Shown in pieces: positions 19,758 to 28,553 of a DNA stretch of 64,000 nt. Position 1 is the first letter of the stretch; each line of letters begins with the position of its first letter. The notes beneath the pieces are model-generated. The model was not told the origin of the DNA, searched no databases, and saw only the letters and a program-made list of their open reading frames with translations. The position numbers and the translations under genes are program-made. Origin of the DNA: Pseudomonadota bacterium (GTDB lineage Bacteria; Pseudomonadota; Alphaproteobacteria; Rhizobiales; Xanthobacteraceae); assembly GCA_023422775.1 (NCBI GenBank), contig JAFAGM010000139.1:99048-163047 (forward strand), read 5' to 3'.

Positions 19758-20135
19758 TCAGTTCGCATAGCGCGCGGTGAGGTCGCGGGAGATCTTTGAA
19801 CCTTCCTCGATATATCGGCGGATCGCGACGGAGGCTGCGGGGGTGCAGGTGCGGTAGGTCTGCTGAAAACCGTTATAGCCGCGGTTGAAGCCCGCGATCA
19901 TGCGGGCGCGGCGGTCGCCGGAAGGCGTTTCGGCGTCGATCAGCGCCTGCATCTCGTTGCGCCATTTGGCGCCTTCATTGCTGCCGCAGATGCCCCTGAG
20001 ATAGTGCAGGGTGCCGAGGATCTCGGCCAGCCGCTGCAAATCGCCATCAAACGGCGCGGCCGCGTCCTGGGCGCGCGCGGGGGCCAGGTGGCATGCCGAG
20101 ATGAGGATGAGGGCGGCGAGAAGGTGCTTGAGCAT
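19758..20135 (-). CDS. TIGR02301 family secreted protein
   Basis: 125 residues with a signal peptide (ends about residue 23, PARAQ) and the family-type sequence LAEILGTLHYLRGICG, KWRNEMQALIDAE and FNRGYNGFQQTYRTC. Rhizobiales-specific, function unknown, probably periplasmic. Its stop is 6 bases from the HAD start, so the two are likely co-transcribed. Confidence 0.8.
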   Translation of the reverse strand: MLKHLLAALILISACHLAPARAQDAAAPFDGDLQRLAEILGTLHYLRGICGSNEGAKWRNEMQALIDAETPSGDRRARMIAGFNRGYNGFQQTYRTCTPAASVAIRRYIEEGSKISRDLTARYAN

Positions 20136-20199
20136 TTGGGGCCGATATGCCTCCTCAATACGCCCGAGGCAAGGCGCGAGGCGATGGAAGTTCCACCCT

Positions 20200-20619
20200 T
20201 CAAACGAGCTTCCGGGCCGCCTCTATGACCTCCAGGAGGCCGCCGGTGACCTGGAGATCGCCGATCGCTTCCGGCGCCAGCCATTTGAAATCGTCGTGCT
20301 CGTCGTTCAGGACCGGTTCCCGGGCCGTCCAGCGCGCCGCGAACGACAGGATGAGATAGTGCCCGCCGCCGGTACTTCCGGGCAGCACCTCGCGCCAGCC
20401 GGCAAGCCCCAGAATCTCCACTCTCAGCCCGGTTTCCTCATCGACCTCGCGATGAAGCGCCGATTGCAGCGATTCGCCGAATTCGACCCGCCCGCCCGGG
20501 AACGAGTAGAAGCCCTTGCCCGGCGAGCGCGCGCGGCGAACCAGCAGGATCTTGCCGTCGCGGAAAATCGCGCCGCTGACGGCGAGCTGGGGGTGGGTCG
20601 GCTGGACGGGTGAAGCCAA
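20200..20619 (-). CDS. NUDIX hydrolase
   Basis: 139 residues with a NUDIX box spanning about residues 42-64 (GGRVEFGESLQSALHREVDE then ETGL), which fits Gx5Ex7REUxEExGU. It hydrolyses nucleoside diphosphates linked to another group; MutT-like in size. The substrate is unknown. Confidence 0.85.
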   Translation of the reverse strand: MASPVQPTHPQLAVSGAIFRDGKILLVRRARSPGKGFYSFPGGRVEFGESLQSALHREVDEETGLRVEILGLAGWREVLPGSTGGGHYLILSFAARWTAREPVLNDEHDDFKWLAPEAIGDLQVTGGLLEVIEAARKLV

Positions 20620-20689
20620 GGCGTGATCCGGAAAAAAGGCAATCGCACTGGAGGCGGATCGGATCTTTCTCGATCAGATCGATGCGGTT

Positions 20690-21205
20690 CTAGTGATTCG
20701 AGATGATGGTTTCAACGTTGGCTTCGGAACTGCCGTTGATGACACCGCCGGCGAGCGCGACCAGCGGCTTGACCCAGGCGGCGGCCTGTTCGGCGAGCGC
20801 TGCGCGCGTCTTGTCCTGCTGGGCCTCGCGCATCGCCGCACCCACCGCCGTCAGGATCGAGGTCATGCTCGCGGTGAGATTGTCGAAATCGGTACGGACC
20901 TTGGGATCGGCGGCTTCGTACGCCTCGATGGCGAGGTCGCGGGCCTTGAAGTTGGAGGCCCAGAAGTGCTCGGCGTAGGTCAGCGGCGACCAGGTGAGGA
21001 AATCCTCCGCGCATTCCGGCATGTCCGGAACCATTTCGAGCAGCATGACGGCTTCGTTGAAGTGGTTCAGATAGTCCGTCGCAAGCCCGGTGCGCGGATT
21101 GATATTGGCAGCCTTCAGCTGCGCCGCGCGAGCTTCGTCGATGAGGCTCGTCGGTGGCGCGGTCGGGCGCTCTGATCGCGCGGGTGTGGCTGCGGTGGAA
21201 GTCAT
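20690..21205 (-). CDS. Alpha-helical protein of unknown function
   Basis: 171 residues from the ATG at 21205 (an ATG at 21223 is also possible). Contains GLATDYLNHFNEAVMLLEMV and TYAEHFWASNFKARDLAIEAY, then a helical tail. It resembles uncharacterised proteins widespread in Rhizobiales, but I know no function. Divergent from the YedK-type gene with about 60 bases between. Confidence 0.65.
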   Translation of the reverse strand: MTSTAATPARSERPTAPPTSLIDEARAAQLKAANINPRTGLATDYLNHFNEAVMLLEMVPDMPECAEDFLTWSPLTYAEHFWASNFKARDLAIEAYEAADPKVRTDFDNLTASMTSILTAVGAAMREAQQDKTRAALAEQAAAWVKPLVALAGGVINGSSEANVETIISNH

Positions 21206-21267
21206 CAGTTGCACTGTTGGCATATGGGGTTAACACGCACTAAACGGCGAGATATCCTGGGCAGATA

Positions 21268-22035
21268 ATGTGTGGTCGCTTCGTCATTACCTCGCCGCCG
21301 GCCGGGCTTCGGCAGATATTCGGCTATGTCGAACAGCCAAATTTCCCGCCACGGTATAATATCGCGCCGACGCAGCCAGTTCCGGTTGTCATCCTGGAAA
21401 ACGGCGGCCGTCATTTCCGGCTGATGCGCTGGGGGCTGATTCCTTCGTGGGTGAAGGATCCCCGTAAATTTACGTTGTTGATCAACGCGCGTTCCGAAAC
21501 GATTCGCGACAAGCCCGCCTTCAAGAATGCCGTCAAGCGTCGCCGCTGTCTGATTCCGGCGGATGGCTACTACGAATGGCAGGATTTGAGCGGTCGCAAG
21601 CGGCCGTTCTTCATTCACCGTCGCGACGGCCGGCCGGTTGGATTTGCCGCGCTCGCGGAAACCTGGATGGGACCGAACGGCGAGGAGACCGACAGCATCG
21701 CCATCGTCACCGCGCCGGCGAGCCCCGATCTCGCCACGCTGCATCACCGCGTTCCCGTGACGATCGCGCCCGAAGCGTTCGAGCGCTGGCTCGATGTCCG
21801 GATCAACGACGTCGAAGATATCATGGCGCTGCTGCGCGGACCGCGCGAAGGCGAGTTCGCCTGGCACGAGATTTCCACGCGCGTCAATCGCGTCGTCAAC
21901 GACGACGAACAGTTGCTGCTGCCGATCACGGACGAGGAGAGGGCGGCGGAGGAACTGAGGCCTGCGAAGAAGACCGCGCCGCGCAAGGCGACGACAGTGG
22001 TGCCGGACGATGACGGGCAAGGGTCGTTGTTTTGA
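21268..22035 (+). CDS. SOS response-associated peptidase / abasic-site shield (YedK, HMCES family)
   Basis: 255 residues beginning MCGRF, so Cys2 is exposed after methionine removal and can crosslink to abasic sites in single-stranded DNA. Other family motifs are PRYNIAPTQPVPV, MRWGLIPSW, NARSETI, RRCLIPADGYYEWQ and the histidine in LATLHHRVPV. A lysine/alanine-rich tail of about 30 residues follows the fold. Confidence 0.9.
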   Translation: MCGRFVITSPPAGLRQIFGYVEQPNFPPRYNIAPTQPVPVVILENGGRHFRLMRWGLIPSWVKDPRKFTLLINARSETIRDKPAFKNAVKRRRCLIPADGYYEWQDLSGRKRPFFIHRRDGRPVGFAALAETWMGPNGEETDSIAIVTAPASPDLATLHHRVPVTIAPEAFERWLDVRINDVEDIMALLRGPREGEFAWHEISTRVNRVVNDDEQLLLPITDEERAAEELRPAKKTAPRKATTVVPDDDGQGSLF

Positions 22036-22045
22036 TTTGAACGCA

Positions 22046-22184
22046 GCCCTTCTCGTCGTTCCTGCGAACGCAGGAACCCATACGCCGCGGCCCATCGTCT
22101 TGGCAATGCTGTTCGACGATTTCGCGCTACGACAACTCCCTGTGGTTATGGGTCCCTGCGTTCGCAGGGACGACGAGTTGATGG
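22046..22184. repeat. Long inverted repeat with intervening stem
   Basis: Arms CCTGCGAACGCAGGAACCCA (22061-22080) and its inverted counterpart TGGGTCCCTGCGTTCGCAGG (about 22149-22168) flank 70 bases; each arm also folds on itself. It lies between the YedK-type gene and a gene remnant. Confidence 0.55.
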
Positions 22185-22192
22185 AGCTGGAC

Positions 22193-22339
22193 TCAGCCAA
22201 AAACATTCAGCGCTGCGTATTGCAGCAGCATGATGGTCTTGGCGTCCACGATGCGGCCGCCGGAGATCGTGTCGAGCGCCTGATCGATGCTCATGGAGAC
22301 CATTCGGCTCAGCGCGTCGGTTCGCGTCCGTCGAGCCAT
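22193..22339 (-). pseudogene. Possible NUDIX C-terminal remnant
   Basis: A 48-codon frame overlapping the end of the GNAT gene by 31 bases reads SMSIDQALDTISGGRIVDAK then TIMLLQYAALNVFG. This looks like the C-terminal end of an ADP-ribose-pyrophosphatase-type NUDIX protein, without the NUDIX box. It may be a remnant, or a real short peptide with ATG at 22339 or 22303. Weakly supported. Confidence 0.3.
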
Positions 22340-22758
22340 TTGGTGAGGAACACGATCTTCTGTTCGCCGAAGCCGATCGACTGGTAGAACGCGGCGACGC
22401 CGGCATTCTCGGGCCGCACCAGCAATTGCAGTTTTGCGATGCCGGCTTCGCGCAGCCAGTCTTCGGCCGCGTCCATGATGGCGCGGCCAAAACCTTTTGC
22501 GCGGCGATCCGGATCAGTGGCGACGTAATAGACCCAGCCGCGATGACCGTCATGGCCGACCATCGCGGTCGCAACGATATTGTCGTCGGCGCGCCCGATC
22601 AGGATCGTCGAATTCGGCCCGCGCCGGGCGAGCGCGATGTCGGCGGCGGGATCGTTCCACGGTCGCGTCAATCCGCAGGCCCGCCAGAGCGCGATCACGG
22701 TGGCGACGTCCGCATCCGCGATCGGCGTGATGGCAAGCGGCGGAGCGGTTTTCGTCAC
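22309..22758 (-). CDS. GNAT acetyltransferase (YpeA-like)
   Basis: 149 residues with the GNAT acetyl-CoA loop in YYVATDPDRRAKGFGRAIMD (motif A, about residues 78-97) and the C-terminal LQLLVRPENAGVAAFYQSIG. It acetylates an unknown amine or protein substrate. Its start overlaps the stop of the FAD-dehydrogenase gene by 4 bases, so it is the third gene of a tsaC-dehydrogenase-GNAT operon. Confidence 0.85.
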   Translation of the reverse strand: MTKTAPPLAITPIADADVATVIALWRACGLTRPWNDPAADIALARRGPNSTILIGRADDNIVATAMVGHDGHRGWVYYVATDPDRRAKGFGRAIMDAAEDWLREAGIAKLQLLVRPENAGVAAFYQSIGFGEQKIVFLTKWLDGREPTR

Positions 22759-24206
22759 AGCACCTTGCCGGGGTTCATGATGCCGAGCGGATCGAGCATC
22801 GCCTTGATGCCGCGCATCAGTTCGATCGCCACCTTGTCCTTGACGTCGGGCAGTTCGTCGCGCTTGAGCACGCCGATGCCGTGCTCGGCCGAAATCGATC
22901 CGCCCATCCGCAGCACGATCGCGAATACGACCTCGTTGACCTCGTGCCAGCGCGACATGAAGTCGGCGGTGTTGCCGCCGACCGGCTGGCTGACGTTGTA
23001 GTGGATGTTGCCGTCGCCGAGATGGCCGAACGGCACCGGCCGCGAGCCCGGGATCAGTTTGACCACTGCGGCATTGGCTTCCTCGATGAAGGCGGGGACG
23101 GCGGCGACCGGCACCGAGATGTCGTGCTTGATCGAGCCGCCTTCCGGCTTCTGCGCCGCGGACATCTCGTCGCGCAGCTTCCAGAACTGGGAACGCTGCG
23201 TCAGGTTCGCCGCGATCACGGCGTCATCGACGATGCCTTCCTCCATGCCCCTGGCGAGGATCGATTCCAGCGCGGCGCGGGCGTCGTCGCGCGAGGATGA
23301 CAGTTCCATCAGCACGTACCAGGGGTGCTTGCTGGAAAGCGGATCGCGGATGTCGATGCCGTGGCGAATGCTGAAATCGACTGCGATGCCGGCCAGCAGT
23401 TCGAAGCTGGTGAGCCCGCCGGCAGCCTCGTTCTGCGCGATCGACAGCAGCTTGAGCGCCTGCGCCGGCGATTTGAGGCCGACATAGCCGGTTTCGACTG
23501 CGCGCGGCTTCGGAAACAGCTTCAGCGTCGCCGCGGTGATGATGCCGAGCGTACCTTCCGCGCCGATGAAGAGGTTGCGCAGATCGTAGCCGGTGTTGTC
23601 CTTTTTCAGCTTCGACAGCCCGTTCAGCACCCGTCCATCGGCGAGCACGACTTCCAGCCCCAGCGCCATCTCGCGCGCGACGCCATAGGCCAGCGCTGCC
23701 GTGCCGCCGGCATTGGTGGAGAGATTGCCGCCGATGGTGCAACTGCCCTCGGCGCCGAGCGACAGCGGAAACAGGCGGCCGACCTCGCTGGCGCGCTGCT
23801 GCGCGATCTGCAGCACCACGCCGGCCTCGCAGGTCATGGTGTTCGATGCGGGATCGATCTCGCGAATCCTGTCCAGCCGCCGCAGCGAGACGACAACCTC
23901 GCCATGGTGCGGGGTCTGCCCGCCGACGAGCCCGGTATTGCCGCCCTGCGGCACCAGCGCGATTTTGTGTGCGCTCGCGAGCCTGCAGATCGCGGACACT
24001 TCGGCGGTCGAGCCGGGCCGCAGCACCAGCGGCGAGCGGCCGTGGAACAGGTCGCGTTCCTCGGTGACATAGGGCGCGATATCGGCGGCGTCGGTCACCG
24101 CATATTTGTCGCCGACGATGGCGCGGAACTTTGCGATCAACTCGGGTGGGAGCGGGGGTACGGCGCCGGGAGCGATGTTCATTGTCGTCTTCTCTTTTTC
24201 TTTCAT
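22755..24206 (-). CDS. FAD-binding oxidoreductase (GlcD / D-2-hydroxyacid dehydrogenase type)
   Basis: 483 residues of the VAO/PCMH flavoprotein family: LVPQGGNTGLVGGQ, SLGAEGSCTIGGNLSTNAGG, GAEGTLGIITAATLKLFPKP and a C-terminal HLGDGNIHYNVSQP, ISAEHGIGVLK and LDPLGIMNPGKV, as in D-lactate, glycolate and D-2-hydroxyglutarate dehydrogenases. The start at 24206 is supported by the 4-base ATGA overlap with the tsaC stop; ATG 24182 is an alternative. Confidence 0.88.
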   Translation of the reverse strand: MKEKEKTTMNIAPGAVPPLPPELIAKFRAIVGDKYAVTDAADIAPYVTEERDLFHGRSPLVLRPGSTAEVSAICRLASAHKIALVPQGGNTGLVGGQTPHHGEVVVSLRRLDRIREIDPASNTMTCEAGVVLQIAQQRASEVGRLFPLSLGAEGSCTIGGNLSTNAGGTAALAYGVAREMALGLEVVLADGRVLNGLSKLKKDNTGYDLRNLFIGAEGTLGIITAATLKLFPKPRAVETGYVGLKSPAQALKLLSIAQNEAAGGLTSFELLAGIAVDFSIRHGIDIRDPLSSKHPWYVLMELSSSRDDARAALESILARGMEEGIVDDAVIAANLTQRSQFWKLRDEMSAAQKPEGGSIKHDISVPVAAVPAFIEEANAAVVKLIPGSRPVPFGHLGDGNIHYNVSQPVGGNTADFMSRWHEVNEVVFAIVLRMGGSISAEHGIGVLKRDELPDVKDKVAIELMRGIKAMLDPLGIMNPGKVL

Positions 24207-25195
24207 TCCCGCCCGACCGCCGCGCGGCGCAGCCGGTCGTTGATGGCTTCGCCCAGGCCTTCGTCCGGAATGGACATCACCGCGATGGTGTGCGCGCCCT
24301 GGCTGTCGAGCGCACGAAGATGGCCGAACAGATTGGCGGCGGCCTCGCCGAGATCGCCACGCTCCGACAAGTTTAGCACACGCGACGCGCCGTCAATTCC
24401 CGAAATTGCTCCGAGGCCAAAGGCGAGCAGCGCTTCGCCCGGTGCGAGGCTGACGGCATGGAGCCGCACCTTCGCGCGCGGCGCGTAGTGCGCCGCCAGC
24501 ATGCCCGGAGCCAAGGGCTGGGAGCTGTCGCTGCCGGCATCCGCGGGCGGCTGCTTCAGCGCACGGCCGAGCACGCGCTCGATGTCGGCGCGCGGCACGC
24601 CGCCGGGGCGCAGCAGCATCGGCTCGTCGAAGCAGCCGACGATGGTGGATTCGACGCCGACATCCACCGCGCCGCCGTCGACGATCAGGTCGATCCGGCC
24701 GGCAAGGTCGCTCTGCACATGGGCGGCGGTGGTCGGCGAAACGTGGCCCGAAATGTTCGCCGACGGCGCCACGACAGGGCCGCCGAACTCCCGCAGGATC
24801 TGCCGCGCGACGGGATGGGCCGGGATCCGGATCGCGACGGTGTCGAGGCCGGCGGTAGCGAGATCGGCGACGGTGCAATCAGGTGTCTTCGGCAGCACCA
24901 GCGTCAGCGGGCCGGGCCAGAACGCCTCGGCCAGCGCCATCGCCGGCACGTCGAAGCGGGCGATCTGCCGCGCTGCGGCGATATCGCCGACATGGGCGAT
25001 CAGCGGGTTGAAGGCCGGCCGGCCCTTGGCCTGGTAGAGCCGGGCAATCGCGGCCGGATTGGCCGCGTCGGCGCCGAGGCCGTAGACCGTCTCGGTCGGG
25101 AACGCCACCAGCCCGCCCCCGGCCAGAATCCGCGCCGCCGACGCCACGGCAGCCTCGCCGGCGGGCAAAATCGGGGTCTTCAAGCCTGCATCCAC
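24203..25195 (-). CDS. tsaC: L-threonylcarbamoyladenylate synthase (Sua5/YwlC type)
   Basis: Makes threonylcarbamoyl-AMP for the t6A37 modification of ANN-decoding tRNAs. About 330 residues, with GGLVAFPTETVYGLGADA, YQAKGRPAFNPL, FWPGPLTLVL, AIRIPAHPVA and PSANISGHVSPT in the catalytic domain, and a C-terminal Sua5 domain after GGVPRADIE. No ATG is available after the tRNA; GTG at 25195, preceded by GAGGA 11 bases upstream, is the best start. First gene of the operon, convergent with tRNA-Pro. Confidence 0.88.
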   Translation of the reverse strand: MDAGLKTPILPAGEAAVASAARILAGGGLVAFPTETVYGLGADAANPAAIARLYQAKGRPAFNPLIAHVGDIAAARQIARFDVPAMALAEAFWPGPLTLVLPKTPDCTVADLATAGLDTVAIRIPAHPVARQILREFGGPVVAPSANISGHVSPTTAAHVQSDLAGRIDLIVDGGAVDVGVESTIVGCFDEPMLLRPGGVPRADIERVLGRALKQPPADAGSDSSQPLAPGMLAAHYAPRAKVRLHAVSLAPGEALLAFGLGAISGIDGASRVLNLSERGDLGEAAANLFGHLRALDSQGAHTIAVMSIPDEGLGEAINDRLRRAAVGRE

Positions 25196-25264
25196 TATGA
25201 TTAATTTCCTCAAACCGGCGCCTTGCGGTCGCCGAAACCCAAGGCTATAAGCCGCGTTCTTAGT

Positions 25265-25341
25265 CGGAGTGTGGCTCAGCCCGGTAGAGCACTGCGTTCG
25301 GGACGCAGGGGTCGCAGGTTCGAATCCTGCCACTCCGACCA
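25265..25341 (+). tRNA. tRNA-Pro (CGG)
   Basis: 77 bases with CCA encoded. The acceptor stem CGGAGTG pairs with CACTCCG, the anticodon stem CTGCG pairs with CGCAG around the loop TTCGGGA giving anticodon CGG, and the T arm GCAGG/CCTGC carries TTCGAAT. The integrase-bearing element begins directly after it, so its 3' end is the probable attB core. Confidence 0.95.
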
Positions 25342-25433
25342 TTGTTTCAAGCACTTATAGAGTTGCTGTTGCCTCCGCGCAATGAAATGCGCAATGAAAC
25401 GAAACACGATAGTCGGGAGCAGGTGAGTCGCCG

Positions 25434-26150
25434 GTGGGATTTCCCGTCACCTGTTCTGTATGTGGCCGCAGCGTTTCGGATGATCTCGATTCCTCATCTC
25501 GTGCGCCTTGTACCAACTGCGGATCTACACTGAGAACTGTGCACGCCGAGGCCCGCATCGAAGCGCGTGCGACTGTCACCGCGATCGCCAGTGTAACCCT
25601 TGGTGAATTGAAGGCGGTGGTAACTGCGTCCAGTTTGGTGATGCAGACGGTAGTTGTTACCGGTGAACGGAGCAGCGAGGGTCAGTTAATAAAGGCTGTG
25701 GCCGTACCATGGTTCGAAATCGTGAAGCTCTTGCAAGCGGATCCAGCCGCAGCATTTCAAATTCCGCCACGCAAGTGGGAAGAAATTATCGCTGGTGCAT
25801 ACAAACAGGCTGGATTTGACGAGGTTACGCTTACTCCGTCCAGCCGGGACTTTGGTCGCGATGTCATCGCCATTAAACGTGGGCTGGGAAGTATCCGCGT
25901 TATCGACCAGGTTAAGGCTTACAAGCCGGACCACCTCGTGACGGCTAACGACGTCCGGGCCCTCATGGGAGTACTGCCCACCGATACGGCTTCGAAAGGC
26001 TTTCTTACTACCACATCCGACTTTGCACCTCGGTTGCGGGAGGACCCGTTGATTTCGCCGTACATCCCCTCGCGGCTGGAACTAATTGACGGCAGGATGC
26101 TCCTTGAACGACTACAAAATCTGGCGGGCTTGACCAGTACGTCCTCCTAA
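25434..26150 (+). CDS. Mrr-like restriction endonuclease with N-terminal zinc ribbon
   Basis: 238 residues. CSVCG and CTNCGS near the N terminus form a two-pair zinc ribbon. From about residue 120 a PD-(D/E)xK nuclease domain of the Mrr type follows: KWEEIIAGAYKQAGF, then SRDFGRDVIAI (acidic residue) and IRVIDQVKAYKP (QxK), then KGFLTTTSDFAP. Such proteins cleave modified or foreign DNA. Start GTG at 25434, 92 bases after tRNA-Pro: first gene of the element, in cargo position. Confidence 0.75.
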   Translation: MGFPVTCSVCGRSVSDDLDSSSRAPCTNCGSTLRTVHAEARIEARATVTAIASVTLGELKAVVTASSLVMQTVVVTGERSSEGQLIKAVAVPWFEIVKLLQADPAAAFQIPPRKWEEIIAGAYKQAGFDEVTLTPSSRDFGRDVIAIKRGLGSIRVIDQVKAYKPDHLVTANDVRALMGVLPTDTASKGFLTTTSDFAPRLREDPLISPYIPSRLELIDGRMLLERLQNLAGLTSTSS

Positions 26151-26218
26151 ATTCAACGCGCCGCGCTTTCCTTCTACCGAACGCCTCCGTCGCTCCGTAA
26201 TCACTCCTCGAAAAGTCA

Positions 26219-26249
26219 AAGGGCGAAGGCGGATCACGCCTTCGCCCTT
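26219..26249. terminator. Bidirectional terminator hairpin
   Basis: A perfect 13-bp stem AAGGGCGAAGGCG/CGCCTTCGCCCTT with a 5-base loop lies between the convergent ends of the Mrr-like gene and the HTH gene. Confidence 0.7.
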
Positions 26250-26274
26250 GCTGTCTGAAAACAGATCAGCCCCT

Positions 26275-26799
26275 CTATGCACATTGCAATTCATGTTGCG
26301 TTTCACGCCAGCCGCGCATCCTGTGCATGAAGATCGCCGGTCCATGCTGCTCGTCGCTTTTAACGAGCTTGTCAAATAGCTCCATGATCTTGTCCAGGAT
26401 CTTATTGCCCTCAGGCTGTGCGCGCGGAGAGGCAAGGTAGAGTACACGCAACATGAAATCGGCCGGACCGGGGATCGCATCCCCACGGCCTTTCTCCCAG
26501 CGCGCAATAGTCTGGTCAGAAACGCGCACAAGAGAAGCCAGCTCCGCCTGCGTCATATCCATCTGGCCGCGCAGGAATCGGATCTCTTTCGGCGCCAGCA
26601 CCTTCCGTTTGGTCACCAGATGCAGCGCAATCGCCTTCCAGAGGCTGTCCATGTCCTCTATGGTCGTGAACTGCTCGCCGTCTACGGTCTCCCGCGTGAA
26701 GCCGTTGACCAGATAGACGTCGTCCAGTCCGCAAGCCGTGTAGTGCAGCGGCTCGCCCTCCGGATCTCTTCCATCAATCTTCATCAGCTGAAGGGTCAT
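26275..26799 (-). CDS. HTH antitoxin-like regulator (MqsA-type context)
   Basis: 174 residues. The C-terminal half has a helix-turn-helix of the Cro/CI type: MDMTQAELASLVRVSDQTIA followed by RWEKGRG. The N-terminal part with YTACGLDDVYLVNGF resembles MqsA/YgiT-like antitoxins but lacks their four zinc cysteines. ATG 26799 overlaps the stop of the DUF4258 gene by 4 bases. In such pairs the HTH protein neutralises the toxin and represses the operon. Confidence 0.75.
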   Translation of the reverse strand: MTLQLMKIDGRDPEGEPLHYTACGLDDVYLVNGFTRETVDGEQFTTIEDMDSLWKAIALHLVTKRKVLAPKEIRFLRGQMDMTQAELASLVRVSDQTIARWEKGRGDAIPGPADFMLRVLYLASPRAQPEGNKILDKIMELFDKLVKSDEQHGPAIFMHRMRGWRETQHELQCA

Positions 26800-27146
26800 T
26801 TTAGGTCTTCCCACTCGACGGTTTTGACGAATAGCCTTGAGTTGTGGACCGTCAAAACCACAACTCCGACCTCCCTTCGCCCTTTAACGGGGCGAACCAT
26901 TTTTACTTTCCACTCGCCCGGATTTTTTCCCGGTTCGATTTCTCCCTGCGGGTGCCCGAGACGGAGCACATCGACGGCAACGACGTCTGTGATCCCTCTC
27001 TCGGCCATTCGTTCGAACGCATGGTCCGACCAGCCGATATTATCGGTACTGGCGGCGAGCCGGTTCACGAGTTCTCTGATCGTTTTGGCGCTCGGCGCGA
27101 AGAGGAGCGGCTTCGGATCAGGCAGGGGATGTGGTTTTTTGGCCAT
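26796..27146 (-). CDS. DUF4258 toxin-like protein
   Basis: 116 residues with the DUF4258 signature WSDHAFERMAERGITDVVAV and a C-terminal VVVLTVHNSRLFVKTVEWED. DUF4258 proteins often sit as toxins before an HTH antitoxin, as here. ATG 27146 is chosen (a TTG lies just before it). Two tandem dyads lie directly upstream. The toxin role is inferred from gene pairing, not from a known active site. Confidence 0.7.
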   Translation of the reverse strand: MAKKPHPLPDPKPLLFAPSAKTIRELVNRLAASTDNIGWSDHAFERMAERGITDVVAVDVLRLGHPQGEIEPGKNPGEWKVKMVRPVKGRREVGVVVLTVHNSRLFVKTVEWEDLK

Positions 27147-27152
27147 CAACGC

Positions 27153-27190
27153 CTATCAACCTGATAGGTTCCTGCCTGTCAATATGATAG
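27153..27190 (-). promoter_or_regulatory. Tandem operator of the DUF4258/HTH pair
   Basis: Two copies of the dyad CTRTCA-N3-TGATAG: CTATCA-ACC-TGATAG at 27153-27167 and CTGTCA-ATA-TGATAG at 27176-27190, with centres 23 bp apart (about two helix turns), starting 6 bases upstream of the toxin start codon. This is a typical layout for autorepression by the antitoxin. Binding is inferred. Confidence 0.6.
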
Positions 27191-27299
27191 TTGGCTTGAG
27201 ATATGGTTAATTCAAGGTCTGTTGCGGAAAAACCTCGTACACCCTGAAAAAAAGAGGTTTCTGAGCGATTAACGCAGGCATGGCTCAGTCACAAGAGCG

Positions 27300-28553
27300 T
27301 CAACGCCTTCCTCCAAACGCCTCTGCCGCCTCTTCCTGAAAGTCCGGATGGTGATGGCCGTAGCCGTTTTCGAGCTGCTCGAGCGTCATGCCCAGCCAGC
27401 CGGCGGCCTGCCAGCGATCGGTACCCTTCTGCATCAGCCAGGTCGCCGCGGTGTGGCGCAGTGAGTGGCGGACGACGTCGTCACCGAGGCCGGCATCTTC
27501 CAGAATTCCCTCCCAGGCTGATCTAATCTTGCCGGCGAGGGACTGGCCGTCGTGCATGCGGTTGACGACGAAACGGATCTGCTCGCCTTCCTCCATCATG
27601 CCGGCGGCGCGCAGCGCGGCCGAGCGCGCGATGTCGAGGCGGCGCCAGCGGACCAGGTGAGGGCGCAGGCGGTTGGCGATCTTCGCCGGCGGCCGGCGTT
27701 TCCTGGTTGCGCGTTCCTCCGCGCCGCGACCCTGATAGATCATGGCGTCGAGGTTCATCCACGGATGCGTCGTGGTGGGCAGCCATTGCGTCCGCCGGAT
27801 CGTTTCCTCGCGGCGGGCGCTGTACAGGCCGATCAGGATAAAACGCGCTGCGGGCCGCCTGCGGTTGATGATCCAGCGCTCGCGTCGGAAAAACCGGCCG
27901 TCTTCCTCGCGCTTCCACGATCGCCGCTCGGCGTCCCAGACGTAGCCCAGCGCGGCACCGAGCAGCCGCGCCGCCTCGTTGCGGTCCAGCCAGCGTTGAC
28001 GACCTTCCGTCTTCGCTGGCAGCGTCACTTTCGGCACCACGTTGAGCGTGTGCTCGGCGTGGTAAGCGTTAATGGCCGCGCGAAGGTCCTCCAGTCGGCG
28101 GCGCGCGGTCTGGTCGGATACCGCGGTCTCGCGCGGTTTGATGGCGGCGTTGATGTTGTTTGCGTTGGGAGTGCTGGTCGACCAGTCGACGAAGTCGCGG
28201 CAGATCTGCGCCTTAATGGCCGAGACCATCTTGTCGCCGAAGAAGGCGTTAAGATCGAGCAGACGGATCAGCAGCAGTTCATGCTGCGCGAGCGCGCGAG
28301 GGTCCTCGTCCTTTGGCCGCTTCAGGTTTTCGTAGAAGGTGAGGACGTCGGCTATTGCGAGAAAACGAGGGTCGGTCGCGCCGAGCGTCGTGATGTGACG
28401 GGAGGCGATGTAGGTTTCGAGCGCCTTTGCTGCGCCCTCAGTGTCGTCTCGGCCGCAACCTGTGCGGACTTGCCGGCCGCGGTCAAGGATGATCCAACTG
28501 CCGTCGTCTTCTCTAAACCAGAGTCGGGGTGGTTTGGCTTTGCGGCCCGGCAT
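27300..28553 (-). CDS. Tyrosine site-specific integrase
   Basis: 417 residues. Catalytic residues are recognisable: Arg in GLYSARREETIR, H-x-x-R in RHSLRHTAATWL (His363, Arg366), Trp386 in the H/W position, and Tyr398 in ENGYGHHHP. It should integrate the element at the adjacent tRNA-Pro. It is read toward the tRNA. Its 5' end overlaps an upstream small gene by about 200 bases. Confidence 0.92.
   Translation of the reverse strand: MPGRKAKPPRLWFREDDGSWIILDRGRQVRTGCGRDDTEGAAKALETYIASRHITTLGATDPRFLAIADVLTFYENLKRPKDEDPRALAQHELLLIRLLDLNAFFGDKMVSAIKAQICRDFVDWSTSTPNANNINAAIKPRETAVSDQTARRRLEDLRAAINAYHAEHTLNVVPKVTLPAKTEGRQRWLDRNEAARLLGAALGYVWDAERRSWKREEDGRFFRRERWIINRRRPAARFILIGLYSARREETIRRTQWLPTTTHPWMNLDAMIYQGRGAEERATRKRRPPAKIANRLRPHLVRWRRLDIARSAALRAAGMMEEGEQIRFVVNRMHDGQSLAGKIRSAWEGILEDAGLGDDVVRHSLRHTAATWLMQKGTDRWQAAGWLGMTLEQLENGYGHHHPDFQEEAAEAFGGRR

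Noticed and set aside
23325..24488. 387-codon forward frame opposite the FAD dehydrogenase and tsaC
   Set aside because: Antisense shadow; the reverse genes have clear domains and coupled overlaps.
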